From: Leptonema illini DSM 21528
GTDB lineage: Bacteria > Spirochaetota > Leptospiria > Leptospirales > Leptonemataceae
Length of the DNA: 64,000 bases
Reading direction: 5' to 3'
Assembly (NCBI RefSeq): GCF_000243335.1
Contig: NZ_JH597773.1
Coordinates: 1,447,989-1,511,988 of the forward strand
Part shown: positions 8,500 through 17,550 of the stretch, piece after piece
How the letters are laid out: every line of letters starts with the position of its first letter
Position numbering within the stretch: the stretch's first letter is position 1
Made by a program: the position numbers and the translations under genes
The notes under the pieces: model-generated
Seen by the model: only the letters and a program-made list of their open reading frames with translations
What the model was told of the DNA's origin: nothing
Database searches by the model: none

Positions 8500-9683
8500 T
8501 TCGATTCCCCTGCGTCTCCCAGCCAGAGCGGTTGAAAAAAGGCCGCTCCGTCTGAGATCTGACCTGGCCTAGCCTCAAGTTCAAAGCTGAGAGCGGAATC
8601 GGTCCAGAGGTGACAGTCCGTCGTATGCATGCGGCCGCGATGAAGCGAGATACCGAGCGTATAAGCGCCCGGGCCTGCATTCAGTTGCAGCTGAAAACGA
8701 AAGCGATGCCGGCGCTCCGTCACACGTACCGCCTGATTCATAAGATATGTGTTTGTTCCGAAGATGCGCAAACCTTTAGCGTCCTGAATATGAAAGCCGA
8801 GCGTCATGTCTTCAAGTATCTGCGAGGCTTGAAGGGCTATCTCGAGTACGGCCTCTTCGCCGCAGTAAAAGGCCGACCGTTCCCGCCCAGCCGTATCAAG
8901 CAGACGAACGCTGTAGCCGTTCAGAGCGCCACTCTGACCTCCGGAAAACGACGTTGCCGCCAGGCGGTGCATGTACTCCGAAATCACGGTGGCCGGCGCT
9001 CCATCGGCTACCAGACGTCCGTGATCGAGCAGGATAACGCGGTCGGCGATATCGGCAAGAAGGGACATGTCGTGACTGACGACGATGATAAGGCTCCCTT
9101 CGTCGCGATATCTGCGAAAACGATCGACGCACTTCTGCTGGAAGGCCGCATCGCCGACGGCAAGCGCTTCGTCGACAAGCAGAAGATCGGTGCGGCGATG
9201 TGTGGCCAGCGAGAAGGCCAGGCGCATCTGCATACCGGTAGAGTAGCTTTTCATCGCCTCATCGGCAAAGGCCGAAAGCCCGGCAAAGTCCAGGATGGCA
9301 TGCGCCTCAGATTTCAGCGTATGCAGATCATAGCCCCACAGAACGCCGTTATACATGATATTCTGGACTCCTGTTAACTCAGCATTAAAGCCGACGCCAA
9401 GTTCGAGAATCGCCCGCACGCTTCCTTTAAAGCTGACACGACCGGAATCAGGGCGCGAGATACCAGAAAGAAGGCGAAGCAAGGTCGACTTACCGGCGCC
9501 GTTTGCCCCGATTAATCCGACGATCTGGCCACCCGTAAGGCTGGCATTGATATCCGTGAGCGCCGAAAAACGACGTCTGCCGCGATGCAGGCCGAGCGTG
9601 AGAGCGCAGAGGATGCGATCCGCATGTGAGACGAAGCCGACGTACTCTTTGCTGATATTTTCTAATAGAACCACGGCATCCAT
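8496..9683 (-). CDS. wzt: O-antigen ABC transporter ATPase, Wzt-like with C-terminal sugar-binding domain
   Basis: The N-terminal part is an ABC ATPase of the polysaccharide exporter type: Walker A GLIGANGAGKSTLLRLL, signature YSTGMQMRLAFSLA and Walker B LLLVDEALAVGD. About 150 further residues follow, patterned as a beta-sandwich. In known Wzt proteins this region recognises the capped end of the polysaccharide. The longer open frame reaches 9998, but the ATG at 9683 starts at the expected family N-terminus and overlaps the permease stop as TGATG. It therefore overlaps the upstream permease and the downstream glycosyltransferase. Confidence 0.9.
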   Translation of the reverse strand: MDAVVLLENISKEYVGFVSHADRILCALTLGLHRGRRRFSALTDINASLTGGQIVGLIGANGAGKSTLLRLLSGISRPDSGRVSFKGSVRAILELGVGFNAELTGVQNIMYNGVLWGYDLHTLKSEAHAILDFAGLSAFADEAMKSYSTGMQMRLAFSLATHRRTDLLLVDEALAVGDAAFQQKCVDRFRRYRDEGSLIIVVSHDMSLLADIADRVILLDHGRLVADGAPATVISEYMHRLAATSFSGGQSGALNGYSVRLLDTAGRERSAFYCGEEAVLEIALQASQILEDMTLGFHIQDAKGLRIFGTNTYLMNQAVRVTERRHRFRFQLQLNAGPGAYTLGISLHRGRMHTTDCHLWTDSALSFELEARPGQISDGAAFFQPLWLGDAGESN

Positions 9684-10465
9684 CACAGATGGTCCTCGAC
9701 GATGCGGTTCAGGCGAAAGGAGCTGATCAGGGCGGCCATCATTGTGAACAGCACGGCGATAAGCAACGACAGAGCCCCCGAATCTGGAACAGGCAATCCG
9801 GCGAAAAGGCTTCCATGAAGAGCCAGAAGATATGTCAGCGGATTCCAGTGCGACCAGGAAGCGGGCAGATAGGCGATGGGCGTTAACCAGAAGAGTATCT
9901 GCAACAGAGGTCGCAGCAGCGGCGTCAGATCGCGCAGAATGACTGCCAGCCTGGCAAGAATCAACGCCCAGGGCGAAACGATGAGAAGAGCGGCCCATCC
10001 GCCCAAAAGGGCACCGGGTAGAGAAAGAAGGGCCGACGGAAGTGAGAGCGATCCGCCCGAAAGCGACAGGATCAGAGAAAGCGGTATCGAAAGCAGCAGA
10101 TAATGAAACATCGCCTGAACGACGGGAATCCAGACAAAGAGCTCACGGCCCGTATTCGTACGGCGGATCAGGACGCGGTTCTCGCTCAGAATAGAACCGG
10201 AACGCATGAGCATCTCAGAGAGCGGAATCCAGAGAGCCATTCCCGACAGAAGCCGGGCCGCATAGTCATCCTGATCGGCGTACAGTCCTCTGCCGATGAC
10301 GAGATAGAAAACGCCGATCTGCATGGCATAGTTGATAAAAAGCCAGGCGAGGCCAAGACCCATACCTGCATACTGTACGGCGTAGTCGCGCCGGATCAAA
10401 GCGAGAAGCGTCGTTATGCGCGAAGGCATCGATTCTCTTATCTGATGCAGCGCTGCTCGGTCCAT
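9683..10465 (-). CDS. wzm: O-antigen ABC transporter permease, Wzm-like
   Basis: This 260-residue ABC-2 type permease has about six membrane helices. The N-terminus carries the typical LIRRDYAVQYAGMGLGLAWLFINYAM stretch, here split for brevity as LIRRDYAVQYAGMG and GLAWLFINYAM. It forms the inner-membrane channel for lipid-linked polysaccharide, with the ATPase encoded directly downstream. It is the first gene of the three-gene minus-strand operon. An internal ATG (MPSRITTLL) 12 codons in is an alternative start. Confidence 0.88.
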   Translation of the reverse strand: MDRAALHQIRESMPSRITTLLALIRRDYAVQYAGMGLGLAWLFINYAMQIGVFYLVIGRGLYADQDDYAARLLSGMALWIPLSEMLMRSGSILSENRVLIRRTNTGRELFVWIPVVQAMFHYLLLSIPLSLILSLSGGSLSLPSALLSLPGALLGGWAALLIVSPWALILARLAVILRDLTPLLRPLLQILFWLTPIAYLPASWSHWNPLTYLLALHGSLFAGLPVPDSGALSLLIAVLFTMMAALISSFRLNRIVEDHL

Positions 10466-10510
10466 CCTTTTTATCCATGGCGTCGGATCTAACGTAAGCC
10501 TGCATAAAAG

Positions 10511-10538
10511 AAAAGGCCTCCGGAAACGGAGGCCTTTT
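10511..10538 (-). terminator. Rho-independent terminator after pckA
   Basis: A 12-bp perfect stem (AAAAGGCCTCCG, loop GAAA, then the complement ending CCTTTT) lies between the pckA stop at 10564 and the wzm start at 10465. It separates pckA from the O-antigen operon, and its A/T flanks allow it to work in either direction. Confidence 0.8.
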
Positions 10539-10563
10539 GTAATGATCGGTGGCTATGAGCGAA

Positions 10564-12150
10564 TCACAGCTTCGGGCCGAAGCTCGAGAAGTCGAACTCT
10601 TTACCGACGTTCGTATACTTCTTGAAGTTCTCGACGAACATACCGGCCAGCTTCTTACGCTGCGCTTCATAACCGGCTTTATCTGCCCAGGACTCCCACG
10701 GGTGCAGGACGGCCTTATCGTAGTCGTGCAGACGATTCGGAATCGCAAGATTCATGATATCGTCCTGCGTATAATCGTCATGATCGAGCGATCCGTCGAA
10801 GATTCCGTCGAGGATGGAGCGCGTGATCTTGATTTTCATACGTGCACCGACGCCGTAAGGACCGCCGGCCCAGCCCGTATTCACAAGCCATGCCTTCGTC
10901 TTATGCTGCTTCATCTTCTCACCGAGCAGCTTCGCATAACGAGTGGGATGCAGCGTCATAAAGGCGGCGCCGAAGCAGGCCGAAAAAGTAGCCGAGGGCT
11001 CTTTGACGCCTCGCTCGGTACCGGCAACCTTTGCCGTATAACCGGACAGGAAGTGATACATGGCCTGCTCGGGAGTGAGACGGGCTACAGGCGGAAGAAC
11101 GCCGAAGGCGTCGCATGTCAGGAAGATGATATTTTCAGGATGCGGGCCCAGGCCGCTCTCGATACGGTTTGCGATGTGGAAGATCGGATAACTCACGCGA
11201 GTATTCTCGGTCTTGCTTCCGTCCGTGTAGTCGACGACGTTTCCGTCACGAATGACGACGTTCTCAAGCAGGGCGTCTTTCTTGATAGCGCCGAAGATCT
11301 GCGGTTCGTCGTCGGGGTTCAGGTTGATCGTCTTCGCGTAGCAGCCGCCTTCGAGATTCCAGATGCCTTCGTCGTCCCAGCCGTGCTCGTCATCGCCGAT
11401 GAGCGGACGGTTCGGATCTGTGGACAGCGTCGTTTTACCGGTGCCGGAAAGGCCGAAGAACAGAGCGGAGTCTCCTTTTGCCTTGCCGACGTTGGCCGAG
11501 CAGTGCATGGTCAGGATGCCCTGAAGCGGCTTGTAGAAGTTCATGACAGAGAAGATGCCTTTTTTCATCTCTCCGCCGTACTCCGTGCCGCCGATGATGG
11601 CAATCTTACGACCGAGGTGGAAGATAACGAAAACGTCGGAATGCAGTCCATGCTTTTTGAAGTCGACGTTACGCAGGCCCGATGCGTTGATGATGGTGAA
11701 ATCAGCGGTAAAGTCATTCAGCTCTTCGGGCGAAGGGCGAATAAACATATTGGTGCAGAAATGATGCTGCCAGGCTTTTTCGGTGATCATTCGCAGGGAG
11801 AGTCGGGTGGACTTACGTGCGCCGGCAAATCCGTCGAATACATACAGCGGACGTCCGCTCAGATGCTCCTGTGCCTTTACAAGCAGCTCATTGAAGATCT
11901 CTTCAGAGACGGGCTGGTTCACTTTGCCCCAGTCTACGTCTTTTTCAGAGGTCGGCTCTTTTACGATATATTTGTCGTTAGGGGAACGTCCGGTAAACTC
12001 ACCGGTATCGACGGTCATGGCTCCCTGAGAAGTCAGAAGAGTCTCGCCGTTCTTTTTTTCATGTTCGAAGATTTCGTCGTAGCTGAGGTTCCGGTAAATG
12101 GCCGGAGTGTCTTTAATATCCAGTAGTTTCTGAATCGTCTGCGTGCTCAT
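10564..12150 (-). CDS. pckA: Phosphoenolpyruvate carboxykinase (ATP)
   Basis: PckA converts oxaloacetate and ATP to PEP and CO2, the entry step of gluconeogenesis. The kinase loop [17 protein letters not shown] lies near residue 233, and [12 protein letters not shown] near residue 35 binds oxaloacetate. Other ATP-PEPCK blocks are present ([23 protein letters not shown]). Two adjacent ATGs occur. The one at 12150 sits about five bases from GGAGAGG and is preferred over a longer reading from 12228. It is a monocistronic gene with its own terminator, divergent from the chemoreceptor gene. Confidence 0.96.
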   Translation of the reverse strand: MSTQTIQKLLDIKDTPAIYRNLSYDEIFEHEKKNGETLLTSQGAMTVDTGEFTGRSPNDKYIVKEPTSEKDVDWGKVNQPVSEEIFNELLVKAQEHLSGRPLYVFDGFAGARKSTRLSLRMITEKAWQHHFCTNMFIRPSPEELNDFTADFTIINASGLRNVDFKKHGLHSDVFVIFHLGRKIAIIGGTEYGGEMKKGIFSVMNFYKPLQGILTMHCSANVGKAKGDSALFFGLSGTGKTTLSTDPNRPLIGDDEHGWDDEGIWNLEGGCYAKTINLNPDDEPQIFGAIKKDALLENVVIRDGNVVDYTDGSKTENTRVSYPIFHIANRIESGLGPHPENIIFLTCDAFGVLPPVARLTPEQAMYHFLSGYTAKVAGTERGVKEPSATFSACFGAAFMTLHPTRYAKLLGEKMKQHKTKAWLVNTGWAGGPYGVGARMKIKITRSILDGIFDGSLDHDDYTQDDIMNLAIPNRLHDYDKAVLHPWESWADKAGYEAQRKKLAGMFVENFKKYTNVGKEFDFSSFGPKL

Positions 12151-12258
12151 CATCCTCTCCCTGCATCGCTGCTGCGATGCTAAATGCAATTTATGAAATG
12201 GTCGGCATGCTGTCAAGTGGTTCAACATGCCAGGCCTGGAGCATCCGCTAAATGCGTA

Positions 12259-12324
12259 TTGACAGGGGTGTCAAATTCCCTCGTAATGCTCCTGCTTGAC
12301 AATCTCTCTGTCTCAATTACACTT
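12259..12324 (+). promoter_or_regulatory. Divergent promoter region between pckA and the chemoreceptor gene
   Basis: Two TTGACA boxes lie on the plus strand. The first is at 12259-12264, with CGTAAT 17 bases later. The second is at 12296-12301, with TACACT 16 bases later, well placed for the gene at 12366. The first box is half of the inverted repeat TTGACAGGGGTGTCAA (12259-12274), which also gives a TTGACA facing pckA. These are predictions from consensus only. Confidence 0.45.
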
Positions 12325-12365
12325 CTTCTGTTGAGAAAAGCGATTGCGCCAGCAAGATAGAGAAC

Positions 12366-14510
12366 ATGAAATTTATTCAGTTAATTCAAACACAAATTTT
12401 CGCGAAAACAATCTTTTTTCTTGCATTGTTGGCCCCGTCCTTTCCGCTCTCGGCTGCCCCTTTTGTCTGGACGGGCGGCAAGATGGCACTCACGTCTTCG
12501 CATGTCCAGGCTTTTTCTGATCCATCAGGTCAGCTCACTCTCGATGAAGTACGAAGTCAGGAGTTCCAGTCTGTAAGCTCGCTCAACTATTCGATGAGTA
12601 CAGCCGTGCAGTGGGTCAGATTCTCGGTGCGTTCTGACACCGATGAACAGATGTTCCTGCGACTTGCCCATCCGCTCTTTGATGAACTCGATTTCTTCAT
12701 TTATAAGGCAAATGGCATGGAGCGGATTCAGGCCGGACGCTCTCTACCTGTGTCGGCCTGGCCGCTCGCAACAGCGGATCATATCGTGCCGATGACACTG
12801 AAGCGCGGAGAAACGGCAGAGATCTACATGCGCATGCAAAGCGGAAACAGCAGGGCCACGCCTGTTGAGTTTATCGGGATTCGCGATCTGCTCGAAGAGA
12901 TGACGCTTTCGACGTTGCTCTATGCGCTGATTCTTGGAGGCATGCTTTTTATCATCGTGAATAACGCCATCATGTTTGCCGCTCTACGAGACCTGAGTCA
13001 TCTCTTCTTTGCCGGCTATATGCTTTCGGTCTTTTTCTTTCTGCTCGGATTAACCGGTTACGGACCGCTGCTGCTGTGGGGAAGTATTCCGTATCTGAGC
13101 GAGCGAGTGGTGACGATGTGTATCGGAGCCTCGGTTTCGGCCCTTCTCTTCTTTCAGTCGCATTACCTCAAGATGAAGCGCCGCCGCCCGCTCCTGTACA
13201 GAATCTTTCAGGCCGTCGGCTTCATCTATCTGGGTCAGATGGCGCTCGCCCTTCTGCCCACTTACATCTATGCCTCCATGATAGGGGTCTATGGCAGCCC
13301 TGTTGCCGCCTTTCTGCTTATTTTTGTGAGCGCCCTGGAAATCCGACGTTCCAACGAAGGCCGGATGTTGTTTTTGAGCTGGCTCGTCGTTCTCTGCGCC
13401 GCCGTCTTTTTTGCCCTGAAAGTGGCGAAGGTGCTGCCCGATCATACGGTGATTCACATGCTTCTTCCTCTCGGCTTCCTCGGACAGATGCTGTTCATCA
13501 ATTACCTGCTATCCCGACGCATCAGCGATCTGAATTCCAACCTTGAAAAAGAGAAGCAGCGCATGCGCGACGAACGACTGCGCCTTGAAGAGATGCTCGA
13601 TGAATCGCGCGCCATTTCTCTCAATCTGAAAGAGTTGAGCGAGCGCGAGAAGCAGATGGCGGCTCGTCTGAATAACCTCTCGCAGGAAGAGGCGTCGATG
13701 AGCGAACAGCTTTCGTCGGCGATGGAAGAGGTCTTTGCCCGAACCGAAGGCGTTCGAAACGGCATGCAGAATCAGAACGAAAAGGCCGGAGTCATCGACG
13801 AAAGCCTGAAAGAACTGCTGCGCACCCGCGAGACGGTACGCGAGGCCGTGAATCATACGATGAGTTTTTTCACCGACATCCAGAACGGCTTTGTCGTTTT
13901 CCGGAATAATCTCGAAGAACTGATGAAGCGTATGCATTCGATCCGCGATGCCGGCAATGTGATCCAGGATGTCGTGAAGATGATTCGAGACGTTACCGAG
14001 CGCATCAACATGCTTTCACTCAACGCATCGATTGAAGCGGCGCGAGCCGGCGAGTTCGGTCGCGGTTTTGCCGTCGTCGCCGACGAAGTGGGCAAGCTTG
14101 CCGAAGAAACGGGCTCAAACTCGAAGAAGATCCAGGGGCAGGTGGCCCTGATGGAAGGCGAGATGACCGGAGGTCTCGATGCCGCCGGCCGATCGGAGTC
14201 GTCCATTTCCACTCTTCTACAATCCCTGAGCGACATCCACTCGTTGCTTGTAAAGGTTTCGCAGTCGATGGACGTGCTGGACGGCGCCGTATCGCGGCTC
14301 GAAAGCCACAGCCGTGAAAACCGGCGCCTCTCGGACGAGATCTTCGAGGCATCGGGCGAACAGATAGATTCCCTGAAAGAAAGTCTGCACAGCGTTTCCA
14401 GGCTGGCGCAGATGGCAACACAGCTTTCAAAAAATAACGACGAGATCCTTGAGTTGTCCGAAGCGGTTCTTGCCGAAGCCGACCGTCTGAACCGCACGAT
14501 GAATCGTTAG
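12366..14510 (+). CDS. Methyl-accepting chemotaxis-type receptor with 7TMR-DISM sensor
   Basis: This 714-residue receptor has a signal peptide. An extracytoplasmic 7TMR-DISMED2-like domain follows (about residues 30-175), with WVRFSV and [17 protein letters not shown] motifs. Then comes a block of seven membrane helices (about 180-385) and a long coiled coil. The cytoplasmic MCP signalling domain has its hairpin tip at about residue 550 ([20 protein letters not shown]). No HAMP domain is seen. The DISMED2 fold is carbohydrate-binding-like, so an external ligand is plausible but unproven. It would signal to CheA/CheW. A TTGACA promoter lies about 45 bases upstream of the start. Confidence 0.9.
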   Translation: MKFIQLIQTQIFAKTIFFLALLAPSFPLSAAPFVWTGGKMALTSSHVQAFSDPSGQLTLDEVRSQEFQSVSSLNYSMSTAVQWVRFSVRSDTDEQMFLRLAHPLFDELDFFIYKANGMERIQAGRSLPVSAWPLATADHIVPMTLKRGETAEIYMRMQSGNSRATPVEFIGIRDLLEEMTLSTLLYALILGGMLFIIVNNAIMFAALRDLSHLFFAGYMLSVFFFLLGLTGYGPLLLWGSIPYLSERVVTMCIGASVSALLFFQSHYLKMKRRRPLLYRIFQAVGFIYLGQMALALLPTYIYASMIGVYGSPVAAFLLIFVSALEIRRSNEGRMLFLSWLVVLCAAVFFALKVAKVLPDHTVIHMLLPLGFLGQMLFINYLLSRRISDLNSNLEKEKQRMRDERLRLEEMLDESRAISLNLKELSEREKQMAARLNNLSQEEASMSEQLSSAMEEVFARTEGVRNGMQNQNEKAGVIDESLKELLRTRETVREAVNHTMSFFTDIQNGFVVFRNNLEELMKRMHSIRDAGNVIQDVVKMIRDVTERINMLSLNASIEAARAGEFGRGFAVVADEVGKLAEETGSNSKKIQGQVALMEGEMTGGLDAAGRSESSISTLLQSLSDIHSLLVKVSQSMDVLDGAVSRLESHSRENRRLSDEIFEASGEQIDSLKESLHSVSRLAQMATQLSKNNDEILELSEAVLAEADRLNRTMNR

Positions 14511-14524
14511 TCGTTCGTAGAAGC

Positions 14525-14553
14525 GGCTCATCGATCGAAAAAGTCGATGAGCC
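14525..14553. terminator. Hairpin between convergent genes
   Basis: A 10-bp stem, GGCTCATCGA with its complement TCGATGAGCC and an A-rich loop, lies between the receptor stop and the convergent cytochrome gene. There is no T-run after it, so terminator function is uncertain. Confidence 0.4.
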
Positions 14554-14589
14554 CTCCATGGTTTCTTTGGCGTCAGGCAAGGTCATCGC

Positions 14590-15921
14590 CTATTCCGGAT
14601 AACCTCGCAGCCGGACCGATTCGCGGTTTCGTTCGACTCTGTCTTTTTCGATCGATGAGCCGTTTACAAGATCAAGACGGCGTGACCAGAGAATGGCGGC
14701 AAAGGGATAAAGACGATCGATCGCCGCTATGTCCTTTTGAAATGCCGGATCGGCCATACCGGCCGTCGCCTGCATGTAGCGGCCGTTTTCTTTCGTTAGT
14801 CTGACATGATAGGCCGTCAGTTCAATGAAACGCACGGACTGTGTGCTCTTAAAAATAAAAACATGACGGCGGCTTTCAAGAGGAGCCAGGCGGTTATCAG
14901 AGAGCTTCTTCGCCGGCTCCCATTGCCATACCTGTCCGATGCGATACTCCTGACGCGTCAGTTCGCCGTTGCGTTCATCAAGCAATCTGACACGCACGAG
15001 CACAAAGCGTTCGGGATCCGCCGTCGGCACAGAATGGCCTGCGCGGGCGTTGCGTATCTGCACCGGAATCTGTATCTGACCGCTTCTGTAGGATTGTGAA
15101 AAGACGATCTTCCCCAGCTCGAAATCGAGCGCCGTATCATGTCGCACGGTTAACAGATACGGAAAAAGATCAAAGCGCTTCGGCACTCCTCCTCCAGGAA
15201 AAACATGACGCGTAAACCTACCGGGATCGGCTGCGGTAATCCTGTCAGGCTCCGTCTTTATGGCATTTTCTGTTATCGTGCCGGTCTCGAGATGACAACT
15301 GACGCAGGTATGCGTCTTGCCGAACGGACCGGAACGCAGCTCCTGCGCCGTGTTGAAGCTGCATACGTAGTGTTCCGTGAAGCGTGCATTCGCCTGATGG
15401 CAGCTCTCGCATCGACCAAGCAGATAAGCGCGATCGACAACAACGACATGTGTTCCACTTTTGCCAGCTGTCGCAGCTGTGGAAGTCTGCGATCCGACAA
15501 TCACGGAATGCCCGTTTTCCGTCCGCACATGACAGGCTGCACAGGTGACGCCTTCCTGTTGTAACGCCGCGTCAAACGTCGGATTGGCTTTGCCGTCAGT
15601 GAGAGACTCGCGTTGATTGCCGAGCGGAATATGGCAGTTCTTACAGAGCTCTTTCGGAGCGCCGGGCTTGGAAATCTCGGACTGGAATTGAAGATCGGTG
15701 TAGGCCGCTGCATGCGTCGAATGTTGCCAGTCTCTATACTGGTTCTGATGACACGCCCCACAGTCTGAGGCCTTGAGGCCGGTACCGGGCTGCGACAACG
15801 GTGGCTGCATGTTGAAAAAAGCAGGCCTTGATTCCTGACAGGAGAAGAGCAGTAAGGCGACAGGAAAGGCGAAAAGAGCAGGAGCCGAAAAGAAAGGGAG
15901 GTTAGGGGCAGGGGAATTCAC
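14590..15921 (-). CDS. Pentaheme cytochrome c554-like lipoprotein
   Basis: This 443-residue exported protein has a lipobox-like N-terminus (VALLLFSCQ), so it is probably a lipid-anchored periplasmic or outer-membrane protein. Five CXXCH heme sites occur in the N-terminal half: CGACH, CKNCH, CAACH, CESCH and CVSCH. The first is followed by QYRDWQHSTHAAAY, as in cytochrome c554-type electron carriers. The C-terminal 200 residues are heme-free and beta-rich (RNARAGHSVPTADPERF). The start is a GTG. Its redox partner is not evident nearby. The longer C-terminal half is unusual for a simple c554. Confidence 0.85.
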   Translation of the reverse strand: MNSPAPNLPFFSAPALFAFPVALLLFSCQESRPAFFNMQPPLSQPGTGLKASDCGACHQNQYRDWQHSTHAAAYTDLQFQSEISKPGAPKELCKNCHIPLGNQRESLTDGKANPTFDAALQQEGVTCAACHVRTENGHSVIVGSQTSTAATAGKSGTHVVVVDRAYLLGRCESCHQANARFTEHYVCSFNTAQELRSGPFGKTHTCVSCHLETGTITENAIKTEPDRITAADPGRFTRHVFPGGGVPKRFDLFPYLLTVRHDTALDFELGKIVFSQSYRSGQIQIPVQIRNARAGHSVPTADPERFVLVRVRLLDERNGELTRQEYRIGQVWQWEPAKKLSDNRLAPLESRRHVFIFKSTQSVRFIELTAYHVRLTKENGRYMQATAGMADPAFQKDIAAIDRLYPFAAILWSRRLDLVNGSSIEKDRVERNRESVRLRGYPE

Positions 15922-16094
15922 AGCTGTCTTCCAGAGTAAGGTAGCAAAGGCGCTCTGCCATTCTTTTTTCGCCTCGGATGTCTGCCTCCTGTATGAAGCG
16001 GCCGCCCGCTGCTCCGCGCTGGTGAGGTGAACCGTGCGGGGATGCGCGGCGAATTATGTTCTTGCCAATCCATAAATACGCCATAACTGATGCT

Positions 16095-17450
16095 ATGCGT
16101 CTCTCTATCGGGCTCTTTCTGCTTCTGCTTTCGTGTGTTCATACCAACGAGCGTCCTGTTACCGAAACCCGTTCTCCCATTCCGGCCCGTCTTATCGTTC
16201 GCGAGGTGAGGCACTCTCCCTGCTTCACTCTGTACGGCGGTTCGTGCTCGCATCAGGAGGCCGTGCTTCGCATCGAAGGCTCGGTGAAGCGCGATCTGCC
16301 GTATGGCTGCCTTATTACAAAAGACGGCATGCCGCAGAGCACGATCACATCTGATATTCAGGGCGATGCGATTCGTGTGGCCTTTCGCTGCGCGAAAAGC
16401 CTGCCTTTTAAAGTCGTCTATGTTATGCCCTCGGGAAGACATTTTGCCGACTGCAAAGAATACGGCGGCTCCTCGTGGGACTGGGCCTCTGTGCCCGATT
16501 TTCGAGCCGCCTCATCGACGATGATCGGGCAGAACTGTCCGGGCGTTCACTTTGAAGACGTCGCCGCCGAGATACGAACCGCCGGGGAGGCGGAGCTTAT
16601 TCCATTCTTAAAAGAAACGCTGCCTTTGAAGGCTCCGCGCAAGACGTCCATGGATTCTCTCCAGGCGTGGGACGATGCCTATCTGAGTCTGAGCCCGGCC
16701 GGGCAGAGCCAGCTTCATAACGATTTTCGTCGGGCGATTCTCGAGAAATCATCGACGTTAGCCCTGGAGCGGTCGCTGCGCTACGCCGATATCAACGACG
16801 CAGCTTTCGAAGAAGCGATCGTTAAGCGCCTCGAAGAGAATTTGAATTCCGCGACCGGCTACGAAATGGACGCCTCGATGGATATGATGCTGCGGCGACT
16901 GGCGCAGAGCAATCCGCAGCGCGCCGGCGAAATGGGATGCAAGGAGCTGGTGCGCGAAAAGCGTCGCGGAGCGCTGGCGTATCTTCCTGGAGCGTTGCTG
17001 GTCGTGGCGAAGGCGCGCTACAGCTGCCCTGTCGTTCTTGATGCCGTCAGGTCTTCTCTCTGTCATGCCAGCTTCTATTGTTCATCGTCGTCGCGAAAGG
17101 ACGGCATCTGCGAATATAAAGATCTGAGCGATGAGATCGATCGACATCTGAAGCAAAAAACGGAAAAGCCCGATGCTGTTCAGCGTGATCGCATGCTGCT
17201 TGCCGCCGCTCTCTCCACGGAGGGCATTAACGACGTGCTTCGATTGTGGCATGAACGACGTAGTTATTCAATCGAGCAGGCAGCCAGTCCTGACTGTCAG
17301 TCGCAGTATGTGATGGGTAAAAAGGCCGTGCGCTGCCGCTGCTTTAGCGAAACGCCTGCCGAAGCGTGCAGCGACATTCGAAACGTCACCACGTGCACCT
17401 TCGAGGTCGACGATCGCCGTCGTCTGATTCATAACGTCATGTCGCCCTGA
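16095..17450 (+). CDS. Putative lipoprotein, cysteine-rich, unknown function
   Basis: The ATG at 16095 gives a short signal peptide with a lipobox-like end (FLLLLSCVH). A longer frame from 16056 would bury it. The mature part (about 435 residues) begins with a beta-rich domain containing several cysteines. A helical stretch follows with regularly spaced leucines, perhaps HEAT-like. A cysteine-rich end (VRCRCFSETPAEACSD) closes it. I do not recognise the family. It is flanked by a terminator shared with serA. Confidence 0.6.
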   Translation: MRLSIGLFLLLLSCVHTNERPVTETRSPIPARLIVREVRHSPCFTLYGGSCSHQEAVLRIEGSVKRDLPYGCLITKDGMPQSTITSDIQGDAIRVAFRCAKSLPFKVVYVMPSGRHFADCKEYGGSSWDWASVPDFRAASSTMIGQNCPGVHFEDVAAEIRTAGEAELIPFLKETLPLKAPRKTSMDSLQAWDDAYLSLSPAGQSQLHNDFRRAILEKSSTLALERSLRYADINDAAFEEAIVKRLEENLNSATGYEMDASMDMMLRRLAQSNPQRAGEMGCKELVREKRRGALAYLPGALLVVAKARYSCPVVLDAVRSSLCHASFYCSSSSRKDGICEYKDLSDEIDRHLKQKTEKPDAVQRDRMLLAAALSTEGINDVLRLWHERRSYSIEQAASPDCQSQYVMGKKAVRCRCFSETPAEACSDIRNVTTCTFEVDDRRRLIHNVMSP

Positions 17451-17453
17451 CGC

Positions 17454-17485
17454 AAAAAGAGGCCGCCTCGCGGCGACCTCTTTTT
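17454..17485. terminator. Bidirectional terminator between the lipoprotein gene and serA
   Basis: A long stem with an AAAAAGAGG arm and a CCTCTTTTT arm, plus an imperfect GC-rich top, sits between two convergent genes. The A-run and T-run allow termination from both sides. Confidence 0.8.
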
Positions 17486-17550
17486 AATCTCATCTTCAGA
17501 AAGCGCTCAGGGCCGATGCGCTGAGGCCATTGGCTCTACATCGCCCTGAC

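Noticed and set aside
8610-9377. Plus-strand frame of 255 codons inside wzt
   Set aside because: Antisense of the ABC ATPase with Walker motifs on the other strand.
10549-12126. Open frame of 525 codons on the plus strand
   Set aside because: It is the exact antisense of pckA, whose motifs are unambiguous, and shows no family features.
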